Shown here: in pieces, positions 34,588 to 47,845 of the stretch | How positions within the stretch are numbered: the stretch's first letter is position 1 | Layout: each line of letters opens with the position of its first letter | Source: Arabidopsis thaliana | Taxonomy: Eukaryota; Streptophyta; Magnoliopsida; Brassicales; Brassicaceae | NCBI RefSeq assembly: GCF_000001735.4 | Contig: NC_003076.8 | Span: forward strand, 6,634,001 to 6,698,000 | Length of the DNA: 64,000 nt | Direction: 5' to 3' | The notes under the pieces: generated by a model | The model's input: only the letters and a program-made list of their open reading frames with translations | The model's database searches: none | What the model was told of the DNA's origin: nothing | Made by a program: the position numbers and the translations under genes

Positions 34588-36561
34588 AAACACTCACACC
34601 AAACATATGAACATGTGCTGGTCAAAAACTCCTTAAAACCCCTAATAGAGTTAAATAATGGAGAATGGAATATTGGTAGAAAGGCACATTGTGGCAACAA
34701 ATAGAATAAATTTTGGTTTGGTTCGATATAGGTGGTTCAGATATCTCGGTATTCTTTTAAGATTGAAACTAAACTCAATTGGTTTATAAACTTCTGATGC
34801 TAAAACTTGTGACCAACTCTTCCTTTTGGATTATTTACTTTGGTGTTTGGTTGCTTTTTCTTTTTCAGTAACGGAAAATTGCATTGAGTGCACTTGAATC
34901 TTTAACTTATAAAATAAATACTCCGACCATTACATCATCTTGAATTGTTTTATTTTATTTTATTTTATGATTGCTTTTTTCCTGCAAAAGATCATTGTGG
35001 TTAATGGTTATGTTAATAGTTCAAAAGAATTCGAACCCCGTAGAATTCGCAAGGAATTTATGGTACATTTATTTTCTTCCTTTCAACTTTATTCATGGCT
35101 ACAGAACATATATTTCCCCATAATTTAAAAGTATAATCTTGAAATCCATATAAATGAAACTTCCCACAAATAGATAAATAAAATAAGCATTGATGGGAAA
35201 CCACAGTTCACGAGAAGAGTGTTTGTCCCTACCACAAAGCAACAAGAAAGGATTATAAGAGAGGAGTCACGGGCACTGAAAGACAACATCAAATTCATAG
35301 AATAAAAAGCCACCTTAATTAGTTAGTTGTGCACGAAACTATTCACAACACAAAATTTAAATGTGCACCTCTCAGTGGACTCTCATCATTCATCACTCGT
35401 CACCAATTCGCCGTTGCAATATTTTATCTTCACTTCCACATTTCATAAATAGTTTTTGTTGGTGGCAGCATGCGACTTTGGTACGCAGCAGTGCAAGCAA
35501 CTAAAAATAATGCTATCCACAGTGAATATTTTATCCCGCATTAAACTAATATGTTATCGTTTATTTCCATCATTTAAAAGCCATATCAAATGTATACTCG
35601 TGAACATAATCAAAGTATTTTGTGGTATAGCACTTGTCGTGTTAGTGCATTAGGTATTTAGTAAATTGCATTGTATATGTATTAATGTACTTATGTAAAT
35701 ATGTGTTGAACAAAAAATTTGTGCACATCTAATTAACGTCCTAAGTAAATATATGCATCCCACAAAATTATGTATTTCAGTTTTATACCATCAATGTATC
35801 CAACTACATCCACATCCACATCCACGTCCGTTTGCCAATTAAACAGAATTAACTCCATGTGGAGAAGTGGAGTCTAACTCCAACGTCCAAAAAGAGAGCT
35901 AGACGGTCGTGACCACTAACATAGGCGCTCTTCCGCAGGTAACCCATGTGTTTAACCAAAGAAAAGTGCTCAAATTAAATCGCATTTTAGGTTATATGAA
36001 AGTGTCAAAACGCATGAAAGTCCAAAAAAAGTTATATATATCCAAATATCTTTTTATTTTTATTTTACTATATTTTCGTTCTAACTTAGTTTTTGCTCAT
36101 GTTCAACACCTCTCTCCTATTTGATGACTAAATAGAGCATAAAATTGAATTCACATATGGTATAAGTCGTGTCTCGTGATTAATTAGCTTTTGTTTCTCA
36201 GTGTAATAAACAAGAAATAAGCACCACATCAATGTGGGTTGGGTTTCTTTTCTTTTTTGTGGGTTGGTTCCTTGTCTTTATATTTGGCATTTAGCTAGGC
36301 TTCTCATTCTACGTGGATGTGAGTGGAACCGCCCCGTGACCTCTTCCCTTCTGTCTCTTTTCACCTAATTCCCTTACCAAAGTGCCAAACACTCGACCGC
36401 ATCTAACAACATCCACACACATTTATATATATACACATACATATTGAGAATTCACATAGCCATATATTTTTTTGGTCGTACTTTGTATCTTTGGCAAAAC
36501 ACAAAAAACAAAAACAAAAAAACTCCTTATATTTTTGTATTTGATGCTAATTGTCGTATAG
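34588..36561. other. Intergenic region upstream of the pectinesterase gene
   Basis: Nearly 2 kb of AT-rich DNA with no exon or element termini recognised. The phrase CATCCACATCCACATCCACGTCC near 35808-35830 is a small tandem array. The last 140 bases contain the pectinesterase promoter. Confidence 0.55.
36424..36433 (+). promoter_or_regulatory. Likely TATA box of the pectinesterase gene
   Basis: TATATATATA at 36424-36433, about 130 bases upstream of the ATG at 36562. Placement fits a TATA box with a leader of about 100 bases; other AT tracts nearby make it uncertain. Confidence 0.45.
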
Positions 36562-39202
36562 ATGCCCAAACTCAATTCAACCCAAGCTCCCAATTTATTC
36601 CTTCTCCTTCTCGTTATCCTTCTTTGTTCAACGCAAACACAATGCCACACCAAAGGTCTCCGATTACGACCAAGAAACCAGAAGAATATGAACACGACGA
36701 GTGATCGGACACAAAACCCGGAAGATGAGTTCATGAAATGGGTGAGATTCGTTGGAAGCCTTAAACACTCAGTGTTCAAGGCAGCCAAGAACAAACTCTT
36801 CCCTTCTTATACATTAACTGTCCACAAGAAATCCAATAAAGGTGACTTCACTAAAATCCAAGACGCCATTGATTCTCTCCCTCTCATCAACTTTGTTCGT
36901 GTCGTCATCAAAGTTCATGCCGGAGTTTACAAGTAAGCACAAGTACTCTTTCTTCCATTACATTATTTTTACATAATTAACAGCTCTGATCTATATCATG
37001 TAATTAGTGGTGTAATTACATTATAATGATCAAAACATATTTTAATATTAACATATTTAAAAAAAATAAAAATAAAAATAAAAAATACTATCCTCCTTCG
37101 TTTTCAACATTTCGTCATTATTTTCCAACCACACATTTTTTTGGTAATGAGGTATATATAGAGGACATGATATTTATTAGGTTGATCTTGCAGATATATA
37201 ATTAAACAAAAAAAATAGTGTTTTGTACAGTTTGCAAACTGATGAATTCCGAATTGGTACCACATCTTTAGATATATTTTCATTTTTTATTTCAATGTGG
37301 GGATGCAAGTATGTATATTCCAACAGCCATGATCAACCGTAGATTCTAGAGTTTTGTCTATATATATTTTGCAGTTTTGCAATTTGTTTTCATTCTATTA
37401 AAGTAGTATGGGGATTCCATATTTCCATATCTTTTTTGTTCGTCCTTCCCTGCATTTGCATGAGCCAAAATTAATTATGAAATTGAAAGAGAGTCTAAAA
37501 ACGTATTGCCAATAGAAAAAAGGTAGCAATCAATGATCTCTCCCTTGGAATCAACACTATATGATCACGTGAACTCAGAATTTTGTAAGCTGGATGTATT
37601 ATGAATATAATCTTTAGAAATTTGACTTTTATAGTGACATTTTGGGCCTTTGCGAGTTATAAAGCGCATAAGTGGTCCACATACGCTTCACGCTTACTGT
37701 CCATTTAATTTTAGATTTTATGCGAACTATTTCGTACTATAGCTAAGACTAAGAACTATACAAATTTGAGAAAATTAATAATACTAATGAAAAAATGTGG
37801 GAAAATGTGTCTAGGGAGAAGGTGAGCATACCCCCACTGAAGGCATTTATAACAATAGAAGGAGAAGGAGCAGAGAAGACAACAGTGGAATGGGGAGACA
37901 CAGCACAAACCCCTGACTCAAAAGGCAACCCCATGGGCACTTACAACTCGGCCTCGTTCGCGGTCAACTCTCCTTTCTTTGTCGCTAAGAATATCACATT
38001 CAGGGTATATAACTTATTAACATATACACTAGTTGTCTTAAAATTTAATTGGACGTATAAGTTTTATATCCATCTTAGCGATCTTATATGTATGTAGAAC
38101 ACGACCCCAGTCCCCTTGCCCGGTGCAGTTGGTAAACAGGCGGTAGCATTGAGGGTGTCGGCAGACAATGCCGCGTTTTTTGGGTGTAGAATGCTTGGTG
38201 CTCAAGACACTCTCTATGACCATTTGGGAAGACATTATTACAAAGATTGTTACATTGAGGGATCAGTGGACTTCATCTTTGGAAATGCCCTTTCTCTTTA
38301 TGAAGTAAGCATTCTCACTTAGAATACTATTTAAAGTTAGAACTTTTAGTTTGGTCCTTGCTCTAACAAAAGTGGTGTTTAGGGGTGCCACGTGCATGCG
38401 ATAGCGGATAAGCTAGGAGCAGTGACGGCACAGGGGAGGAGCAGTGTTCTAGAGGACACCGGATTCTCGTTCGTAAAGTGTAAGGTGACAGGGACAGGGG
38501 TTTTGTATCTTGGGAGGGCATGGGGTCCCTTCTCAAGAGTCGTTTTTGCTTACACTTACATGGACAACATCATCCTCCCTAGAGGCTGGTACAATTGGGG
38601 AGACCCTTCCCGTGAGATGTAAGTTTACTTTACTCCTCTTTGGTCTCATTTTAATTATCACGTATAACCAAAGTTAGTCGGTATAGCTATGACTCAAAAA
38701 GCTTGAGAGAACATGCCATACTTGATACTTGATTACAAATTGAACAACACATATCAGTCCAACTTTACAAAACATTATCTCGTTGCTTCATCTATTTCAG
38801 CGTCATAGGTCCCACCGGCCACTACATATTTCAGACCGACTTCATTTTTGTCTTTTTACCCCGAAAAAGTTGCTTTTGAGATAATAGTAAATTAGTAATA
38901 CTTTGTTTGTGTGCGCATGCATTTGTATAGATATATTGGAACTTAAGGCCATCAACGTACGTAGGCGTGCATAGTGTCTTTTAGTAGCTCCAAAACGCAT
39001 ACATAGAAGAAATGTGAATAATAACTTAATAGGAAAAATGAAAAAAATGTGCAGGACGGTGTTCTATGGGCAGTACAAGTGCACGGGAGCAGGAGCAAAC
39101 TATGGAGGGAGGGTGGCTTGGGCAAGAGAGCTCACCGACGAAGAAGCTAAGCCTTTTCTTTCTCTTACCTTTATCGACGGCTCTGAATGGATCAAACTCT
39201 AA
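36562..39202 (+). CDS. PME53: Pectin methylesterase, PME53-like
   Basis: Five exons (36562-36932, 37815-38004, 38098-38304, 38383-38618, 39055-39202) give 383 residues. The enzyme removes methyl esters from cell-wall homogalacturonan. It has an N-terminal signal peptide ([17 protein letters not shown], residues about 13-28), no PMEI-type pro-region (so a group I, short PME), and a single right-handed beta-helix pectinesterase domain from about residue 88. Active-site elements are all present: [16 protein letters not shown] (Gln), GAQDTLYDH (Gln and Asp), SVDFIFGNA (catalytic Asp) and LGRAWG (Arg), followed by YNWGDPSRE. The first intron is unusually long for this region (882 bases). A polyadenylation-like AATAAAATAAAAAT lies at about 39261. 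The number 53 is from locus memory; the family call is firm. Confidence 0.94.
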
Positions 39203-39985
39203 CCATATACACCTTTTTTTATTTTCTTTCCACCTAATTAATAATGTACATTTTCCCTTTAATAAAATAAAAATAATTTTTTAAACATTTCATATGCATG
39301 CACACCTCATTCCATGACTCGACGCCCATATTGAACAACCGAACATTGCCGACCAAGTCCCATCTTGCGATACACCACTTAGATATGTTTTTGCCAAAGC
39401 ATGTAAGAATTCCGGTGTAGTCCAATGTATTTTGAAACAGATTGGTGTATTTATTTTAATTATTTTCATATGAGTTTCAAAACGATACAAGTCTTGTTCA
39501 GACAAACTAACCTGGATTTTACCTTTTATGTAATAATAAGTTAGGGTTGGGGGTTGTGTTTTAAAATGACATAATTTATCAGTGGTCATTTTTGTATTTT
39601 CCACTCCCCTGAAGGCTGAAAAGTGTGCATTTTATTGGTAAAAGCTGACAAATTAATGTTCAATTATATGTTTAATTAGTAAGACTGATGATATCAAGAA
39701 GAGAAGGATAATACAAAAACTTGGAAAGTGGGTATATTATAATTTTAACACTTCCAACATTAGCACTAAAAAACTTTATATGTTTGTCACAAATGGGACC
39801 CAAAATCAGTATGATGTGGTAACAATTTATGTATCCTAATCAATATTCTAAGTGAAGGTGACATACTGACATTAAAGTAAAAAGATTCCTCCGAAGATCA
39901 ATAATTGGGAACATCAAATCCTTATCAGAAAAACAACAGCAAACAACCAACTCCATTGATGATTATCTAAGAAGAAGCCCCATTG
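39203..39985. other. Intergenic region between PME53 and the M28 peptidase gene
   Basis: AT-rich. Contains the pectinesterase 3' UTR and the promoter and leader of the following gene. Nothing else recognised. Confidence 0.6.
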
Positions 39986-42767
39986 ATGTCGAAATCAAAA
40001 TCTCTAGCCTTCGTAATCGCTGCTTTATCTTACTCCTTCTTCTCCCTCTTCTCTTCTCCACCAAAGTCTCACTACCACGAGCTCTTCATCTCCACTTCCT
40101 TCTCCGACAACGCTTCCGTCGCTCTAAACCTCCACACCCTCACGCGCCGCCCTCATGTAGCCGGTACAGTGGCCAACGCTGAAGCAGCGGAATATGTTCG
40201 CTCTGTTTTCACCTCCTCTGCTCTCAAATCACACGTCGTTGCTTACCAAGTGTCTCTAACTTACCCAGTTCATCGCTCTTTGGTACTAACGCCGACAGAC
40301 TCTGCAAAGCCAATCACTTTCTTGCTGGAACAAGAAAAACTCGGAGACAATCCTTATGCTAATGAAGTGATGCCTACTTTTCATGGATACGCTAAGTCAG
40401 GTAACGTTTCAGGTCCAGTGGTTTATGCAAACTATGGACGAGTGGAAGATTTCGTGAGACTCAAGAAAGATATGGGCGTGAATGTCTCTGGAGCCGTTGT
40501 AATCGCGAGGTACGGTCAGATATACAGAGGAGACATTGTGAAGAACGCTTACGAGGCAGGAGCTGTAGGGGTTGTGATATATACTGATAAGAGAGATTAC
40601 GGCGGAGATGAGTGGTTTCCGGCGAGTAAATGGATGCCACCGAGTGGGGTTCAAGTTGGTACTGTTTATAATGGGTTAGGTGATCCAACGACTCCTGGAT
40701 GGGCAAGTGTTGATGGGTGTGAGAGATTATCGGACGAGGCGGTTGAATTGAGCGGTGATGTTCCGCTTATACCGTCGTTGCCTGTCTCAGCTGCTGATGC
40801 TGAAGTGATTCTGAAGACAGTTGTTGGAGATGTTTCTGATGGAGATGTTTATCCAGTGGGGCCTGGACCTGGGGTCTTGAACCTCAGCTACATTGTGAGT
40901 GAGTGAGTTTCTGTTTGAGATGTGTGTTACTTACTTGGATTTGAGTTTTGTTGGGTCTTGGTTTCAGGGGGAAACTGTTATTGCCAAGATTGAGAATGTT
41001 ATTGGAGTGATTGAAGGAGAAGAAGAGCCTGATAGGTACATTTTCAATAGTGAGTGGCAATAGACTTCTGATTGTAGTAACTAACTAGGGATTGTATATG
41101 AATGGATTGGTTAGATATGTGATTCTTGGGAACCATAGAGACGCTTGGACTTTTGGAGCTGTTGATCCGAACAGTGGCACTGCGGTACTTATGGAGGCGA
41201 GTAAAAGTTATCTGCAACATGTATTTGGTGAAAGTTTCCAATGTTTTTATTGCAATGAGAGATTTTTGAAACTGTTGTAGATTGCACAAAGACTAGATAA
41301 GCTGCAGAAAAGAGGATGGAAGCCTCGAAGGACGATTATTCTGTGTAATTGGGATGCTGAGGAGTATGGCCTGGTCTCTAGTCTCTACCTCACTGTTTAT
41401 ATGTGTGCTTTTGTGATGTTGAAAGAAGCAGAAATTTGGGGTTTGATGTTTTTTTTTTATGTAGATTGGGTCAACAGAATGGGTAGAAGAAAATAGAGAG
41501 ATGTTAAGTTCGAGAGCAGTGGCCTACTTGAATGTAGATTGTGCGGTATCTGGCCCTGGATTTCATGCCTCTGCGACTCCACAACTAGATGAATTGATCA
41601 AAGTAGCTGCTCAAGAGGTACTTTCAAAGGCAGTTTTATAGCAATCTTTTGAGCAAGGAGGACACATAATCAAGCTTTTTGGTTAACTGTGTGCAGGTCC
41701 GGGATCCAGATAACGCAACGCAAACAATCTATGAATCGTGGATAGGATCAAGCGACTCTGTTGTAGTAAGTGAAGAGACTAGCTTAGATAATGAATTTTG
41801 TCTTATGGTTAAACTGATTTGTTTACTTGGTATGTGAAGATCAGGAGATTAGGGGGCGGAGGTTCGGATTATGCATCATTTGTACAACATGTTGGTGTTC
41901 CAGGAGTTGACATGTCCTTTGGACGAGGTAAATATCTGATTCAGCCACTTACATGAACCAAATATCATTGTCTGTTGTATAAACGCCGAGTCAATAAGCA
42001 TTTTTACTAATAGGCTATCCAGTATATCACTCTATGTATGATGACTTCACTTGGATGGAAAAGTTTGGTGATCCGATGTTTCAGCGACATGTCGCAATGG
42101 CTAGTGTTCTTGGTTTGGTCGCTCTTCGGTTAGCAGATGAGGAAATTATACCATTCAACTATACTTCCTATGCATTAGAACTCAAGGTAACTAATTGATA
42201 TCCTATAAAACATATGGCCAAAGCAATTAATGAGCTAAGAGGTTGCTGTAATGGTATTTGTCAACCTGCATAAAACAGAAAAGCGCGGAAGATTTGGAGA
42301 ATGAGAAGTTAGGACATAACATAGATGTTTCTACGTTGATCAAGTCGATAGAAGATCTATCTACGGCTGCAAAACATATATCCCTAGAGAAAGAGGTAAT
42401 GACACTAGTTTACATTTGACAAAGTGACAAGTATAGTGACTATATTGAAAGTAGTCTTGAATGTACTGTGCAGGCAATTAAAGGAGCTCTTAAAGTGAGA
42501 GAGCTTAATGACAGATTAATGATGGCAGAACGAGCTTTAACAGACCGAGATGGACTCTCTGAAAGACCATGGTACAAGCATTTGATATACGGACCATCGA
42601 AGTACGATGACTACGGATCGAAATCATTCCCTGGAGTTGATGATGCAATTGACAATGCAAAGAAGCTAAACACAAAAGCATCTTGGGAAAATGTTCAACA
42701 CCAGATTTGGAGAGTCTCTAGAGCTATTAGACATGCTTCACTTGTTTTAAAAGGTGAACTGATATGA
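39986..42767 (+). CDS. LAMP1: M28 glutamate-carboxypeptidase-like protein, paralogue of AMP1
   Basis: Ten exons: 39986-40894, 40968-41035, 41115-41196, 41281-41373, 41465-41617, 41697-41765, 41840-41927, 42014-42186, 42279-42395, 42474-42767, joining to 681 residues. It is a type II membrane protein of the ER with a signal-anchor near residues 6-22, a protease-associated domain, an M28 peptidase domain and a C-terminal transferrin-receptor-like dimerisation domain. The paralogue AMP1 affects meristem size, embryo and cytokinin-related development and miRNA-mediated translation inhibition (established for AMP1; inferred here). Metal-ligand positions of GCPII-type enzymes are conserved: LGNHRDAW (His, Asp), NWDAEEYG (Glu-Glu), LNVD (Asp) and YPVYHSMYD (His). 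Exon 3 ends MEG at a GC donor (GAG then GCGAGT); using any nearby GT donor would break the frame. Initiation is at ATG 39986. Confidence 0.95.
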
Positions 42768-43123
42768 GATCAAGAATGCTCTTGTTGCTTCAGCACAATG
42801 ATGTGAACATAATGAAGGCAGATAAGATTCTGTCACAAGTTTATTCAGTTTTGGTGTTTACATTTTGTAGTTCCTCTATTTCTTTTGCTTAAAATTTGTT
42901 TCTTTTGATTAAAGTTAAACCCTGAAACGCTTTGAAAACCTCCGGTGAGATCAATACACTCCGGCGTCGCTTCGATGCATATCAGCATATGAAGACCCAT
43001 ATAAAACCCCATTACTAAAGCCCATATAAAAGCCCAAAATACAACCGGAAGCTAGATTCAGGAGTTCTATACTTGTAAAAGCTAGAGTCAACGCCGTTCA
43101 GTCTCAGACCAGACGAAACAACG
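42768..43123. other. Short intergenic region before the Mpv17-family gene
   Basis: 356 bases holding the LAMP1 3' end and the next promoter. AAGCCCAT at 43018-43025 and AAAGCCCA at 43029-43036 resemble GCCCA-type promoter boxes. Confidence 0.6.
43018..43036 (+). promoter_or_regulatory. GCCCA-type promoter elements
   Basis: AAGCCCAT and AAAGCCCA lie about 90-105 bases upstream of the ATG at 43124, the usual range for UP1/site II-like boxes of plant housekeeping genes. Function is inferred from motif and position only. Confidence 0.4.
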
Positions 43124-45127
43124 ATGCTTAACTCTATCACTTTAACCCGGAAACCACCACTCCCGTTCAACTCTGTTGGGTTTTCAGGTAATCACTCTTC
43201 GTCTTTTGGTCGAAGAACTATAACGGAAGGTAGTTCGAGCAAGGCTCTTTCGTTTGGGTACAAAAATGTTGGTTCACTGAAGTGTGGTCGGAGCAATTGG
43301 CCGGGGCGTTCTGGGACTGCGTTTGGGCATCTAGTCCGGGTCTCTGCGGTCCCAGGTGGGAATTCAGGTGGCTCTGGCGGGTTAGGTGGTTCAGGCGGTG
43401 GTGGTGGTGGTTCCGGCGGCGGTGGTGGTGATGGAAGCGACGGAAAAGGAAAGAAGTGGTCACTTCTCTCATGGTAATTTTTCTTACTTGCTCCTGTCAC
43501 TACTCCTGTTCTTGTGTAAAGATGTTTCTTTGAAAAGCAATTCATTGAAGCAGATGTTGGAAATTTTTCTTGGATGTGTTAATAATTTACTCACGGAACA
43601 CTTTTTTTCTAGTATGATTCTTTGCTTTTGACTTGAGCATAAACACACTTTGTGTGCCTTTTTCTATGGTGCTTCAGGTACCAGGCTCTTCTCTCAAACT
43701 CTCCTGTTTTGACCAAAGCTGTGACCGCAGCACTTTTGAACCTCGTTGGAGATTTGATCTGTCAGGTAACTCTCTCATTTTTGTGCTATCTTTGAAGTTT
43801 GGATTCTTCACTATTCAGGATATATCGAGATAAAACAGTATTCATGAGCTGCTGCATTATGTATTTCTGAACAGACAGACTTTAACTTGAATTGTGCTAT
43901 CTCTTTTTTAAAGTTAGAATGGAAGCTAATAGACCCAAAATACAGGATAATGTAGTAAAGCCCCATTTTCTTTATAATGCTTGATCGTATTCTGCTAGAT
44001 ATGTGAGCGACATTGCTTATTCGTATCACTTTTGGTTGCAGCTTACTATCAACAAGACCTCATCGCTGGACAAGAAGAGGACACTCACCTTTACCTTCTT
44101 GGGCTTAGGGCTAGTCGGTCCAACATTGCATTTCTGGTATTTCCGTGGACCTTTCACTCGTATGACACCGCAAAAGCTAACTATATTACGTCTCTGCTAG
44201 TGGTTCTTCAGTTGAAGAGACTTATGCATCCATTGGTATATTACTTATGCTTATTCTCTGTTCTCTGAAATCTCTCAACTCCATCCATTAGGTATTTGTA
44301 TTTGAGCAAAGTGGTGACAGCTTCTGGATTATCAGGCGCAGTTATACGACTTCTACTGGATCAGGTAGCAAAGTTTCCTGTTCCCAGTCTAACAATTATG
44401 TTCCCATCTTGCTTCCTCTGTGTTAGCACTTAACACCAAAATTTGTATTTGCAGTTTGTTTTTGCTCCTATTTTTGTTGGAGTTTTCTTATCAGCAGTTG
44501 TGACACTTGAAGGAAAACCATCAAATGTCATACCGAAGCTACAACAGGTTGGATTAAAACCTAACTAAACTTAATATTTCCGGTGCAGGAATCTAAATTT
44601 GATACTTTGTATCTTTTGCGGTGTTCTAATTGAATCCATGAATTGCTGGTTGTATAGGAGTGGACTGGTGCAATGATAGCAAATTGGCAGCTATGGATAC
44701 CATTTCAGTTTCTTAACTTCAGATTTGTTCCACAGAACTACCAGGTTTGATACTAAACTCTGTGACTACATGAAACGGGAGTCTGAAAAAAAATACAATT
44801 GGGTTAAGATAGATATGCTTCATACATAACGAATAACGACCCACACGCTGTTAATCCTCTGCTTAGTATAATCTTTGAGAATTTATTACGCATTTTCATG
44901 TTTTTGAGCCCTTGTTAAAAACATCTTTGACATGATGAGCTTGAGATGAATTACGCTTGAATGACATTAGCTTCTAGCTAGTATGCTTAGCAAGATTTTC
45001 TTTGGCTTTGAGGATGAATCGATGTCTTATATATGAATTATTGCAGGTACTTGCTTCAAACGTAGTGGCTTTGGCTTGGAATGTGATTTTATCATTCAAA
45101 GCTCACAAAGAAGTTGTTGCAAAGTAG
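43124..45127 (+). CDS. Mpv17/PMP22-family membrane protein with Gly-rich N-terminal extension
   Basis: Seven exons (43124-43473, 43678-43765, 44042-44136, 44292-44364, 44455-44547, 44658-44744, 45047-45127) give 288 residues. Residues about 120-288 are an Mpv17/PMP22 domain with four predicted helices: WYQALLSNSPVLTKAVTAALLNLVGDLICQ, GLGLVGPTLHFWYLYL, FVFAPIFVGVFLSAV, and the signature WTGAMIANWQLWIPFQFLNFRFVPQNYQVL. The family includes peroxisomal and mitochondrial inner-membrane channel-like proteins and chloroplast members. The N-terminus is serine-rich and basic, resembling an organelle transit peptide, then a glycine-rich linker (about residues 80-108, GGSGGGGGGS and similar). The transit-like leader favours plastid or mitochondrial localisation; this is inference. 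Substrate is unknown for the family. Confidence 0.92.
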
Positions 45128-45590
45128 ACATGTTTCTTACCTGGAGCCTAGAGGTGGTTGCTGGATTGTTATCGGCAGAGTTTTGGGGAAACGGTCTTGT
45201 CTGCTGATGCAAATGTTTGGTGTTTCGAAACAATTATTTGGGAACCCTGCACTTGACATTTTCTTAGAGTTGAAACAAGCTTTTCTTCAAGCACTTCAAA
45301 TATTTCCCCATCATCAATGTTTCATATATTTATTGTTTCCTCATTCAGAGAATTTTTTTAGTTCGTATGAAAATTTTGAAATCTCTGGCTATGTGTCTTA
45401 AACTTCCACCAAAGAAGAAAATTTAAAATTCACCGGACCAATCACCGACCGAAACAAAAAATTAAAGTTCAAACAGCTACAATAATATGCTTTTAAGGCA
45501 GGTTATGTATATGATTAAAAAGCAAATGAACACAATTCCAATTGTGTTTTCGTTCTTCTCATCTTATTTTTTTGCTGCTGTATTTGTTCC
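45128..45590. other. Convergent intergenic region
   Basis: 463 bases between two convergent genes, expected to contain both 3' UTRs. Nothing else recognised. Confidence 0.6.
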
Positions 45591-47845
45591 TCACATACCA
45601 ATCTTCTTTTGAAATTTCGTAATCTGGTTTAGGAAGATCCATGTCATCTGCCAAAAGAAAACCCGATCAACAACTATCTTAGAGGCAATCACGAAGTGGT
45701 AATTACAATAACATAAACAAAAAAGGGAGATAAGAGCTATTATACCATGACGTGAGGGGCAATCCTGACACAGTAAACTGGGAAACCCGAGTAAAATTTC
45801 AGAGGTCCTCCTTCTTTTAAGGTTTTCATCGCACAATCGAGCGAACCTGTGTATGGATACTTTCCTTGAGCATCCGGTTGCATTTTCTGAATCTGAGTTT
45901 TGACAAAGTCAAATGGCAGACTGCAAGCCGCAGCGCAGAACCCAGAAACAGCACTTGCTCCTGTTAAAGTAAACAAAAACCAAACTCAGAGATCTATTTT
46001 AACTACAATTTATCATACAGAGATTACATGACCATATGAAAATACTGATAAAGGTTTCTTGTTAAGTCTAGTGCAGAACTAGTGTAACAAGCCTAGGAAG
46101 TTGAGAAAAGTGTAGTTTTGCCAACTGAGCGACCTTACAATTAGTAGCTCTTAAAAGGGAGTAAGGACAACGCAATGGGATCCATTCTGGATTGGTCTTA
46201 GATCTGGGTTTGGGCAACGGTTGAGAGTTTAGAGAGTCCTCTCATTAATAAAGTATTTTCCTTGGTGTAGTTCTTGGATAGATTGTATTAAGTGAAATAC
46301 ACATTTAATTTATGACAATCTAACACTCGTGTAATCAGGAGATTATATGCTACAAATGTAAATTTCCAAGACGATTGATTCTTAGGATCCTTGACTCTAA
46401 CTGCTATCTACCTGCTCACAGAAAAAATATATTCTTACTGTATGAGAAACTTGGAAGAGCAGCTTACCTACGACCGTAGACATCTCCCCGAAACCAAGAT
46501 TATCTCTCATGTATTCAGCACTTTGATCATAAGATGCAAGCATTCCCATGTTCAAAGCCATAGCTCTGACCACAGTGGGCCCACACCCTTTCCAAAGTGC
46601 TAAAACTCCCTCATCAGCGCTAATACGGGTAAGCGCATGGAAAGCATTGGTATAATTCCTGCGCTGAGCTAGCGGCAAAGTATTATCGGCCTGCATTCTG
46701 ATAAGTGCTAGATCGGCTGGACTACCGACGCAAGCACCAATAGCACCAGCTGTCAGACCACATAGTGCCTTCTGATACAGCGGTAGAGGCTTTCCATCAT
46801 TAGACTCAATTGCCTTTGCAGTCAGCAACCTAATAAGATTGACAGAAGAGAGGATGATTTATCCATAACCATAAGGCAATAAAAATCTATTCATCTGGAT
46901 GGGCTCAAGACGAAAGACGAATGACTAACTTACTTGAATGATCCAAGACGGGCTGTCGTGTAAGTTGCTTGCCTCAGCAACCCAGCAGATAATCCCTATT
47001 AAAAAAAATTAACATCAAATAAGCTCAGGAGACATCTTCAATGGGGTATAACTAATGTTGTTGTTGGAAAGACTGTTAGATAAGGAAATTAATTCTTTGA
47101 ATAGCTGAGACTCAGATCCGGAAATGCAGAAATCATATACATTACAAATCAACAAAAGTCATGAACATATCAATAGAAAACATACTACACAAAACGTACA
47201 TCTTCAAGATAAGTAATGCATCCAGAAATGCAATTTATACCTTGTAGAAGGCACCAACGCCCTCATTCTTAAGCATGTTGGTGGTTATACTGGCTGCAGA
47301 TCCCTGACCAAGTTGAATCCTCACCTTCACCAACCAGAAACAAAACAAAGTATTAGTTAATTACATTCACATCATTTAAAAATCCTATGAACACAGGCGA
47401 AGAATCACACATTGTGATGAACCTAAGAACGTTATTCTAATCAAAATCCAGATCTGAACTAGAACATTTCATCTAAACATGTATCAATAGCAACAATTCA
47501 CACTCAAACGAGTCTGACTATGTTCCGAGCAATGAAATTTGATTATAATAAGCCAAAACAAAAACTCAGATCTGAGAGATAAAATCTACAGACTCGGATC
47601 TGATGAACAACATTTACGGATTTCGTAGGTATCAATACCAGCAAATCAAGCAAGAATTGTTAATACTAACGAGCTTAGACATAGAGATGGGTGATACAGA
47701 AACGTGTATCCGTAAACATTTGACAGACCTTAATCATGTCGATCGGCTGGATAACGCAAGTAGCGAGCATACCAGAGGCACCGCCATTGACGAAGGGCTT
47801 CACGGTAGTCCAGACACTGATTGGAGCTTTCTTCTCTTCCGCCAT
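45591..47845 (-). CDS. DTC: Mitochondrial dicarboxylate/tricarboxylate carrier
   Basis: Six minus-strand exons (47729-47845, 47241-47324, 46934-46995, 46468-46829, 45746-45960, 45591-45647) give 298 residues. A mitochondrial carrier family (SLC25) protein of the inner membrane, exchanging dicarboxylates such as 2-oxoglutarate, malate and oxaloacetate for tricarboxylates. It has the threefold repeat of about 100 residues, each starting with a Px(D/E)xx(K/R) motif: PIDMIK (residues 34-39), PADLALIR and PFDFVK, with QxG-like and aromatic-gate residues in between (for example NYTNAFHALTRI). Length and motifs fit the plant DTC closely. The nearest paralogues are the oxoglutarate and dicarboxylate carriers, but the sequence SMSTV-type and gene order favour DTC. 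A TGGGCC box lies at 47972-47978 in its promoter. Confidence 0.94.

Noticed and set aside
39234-39604. Open frames of 60-100 codons on the minus strand after PME53
   Set aside because: AT-rich, no recognisable domain, no splice partners.
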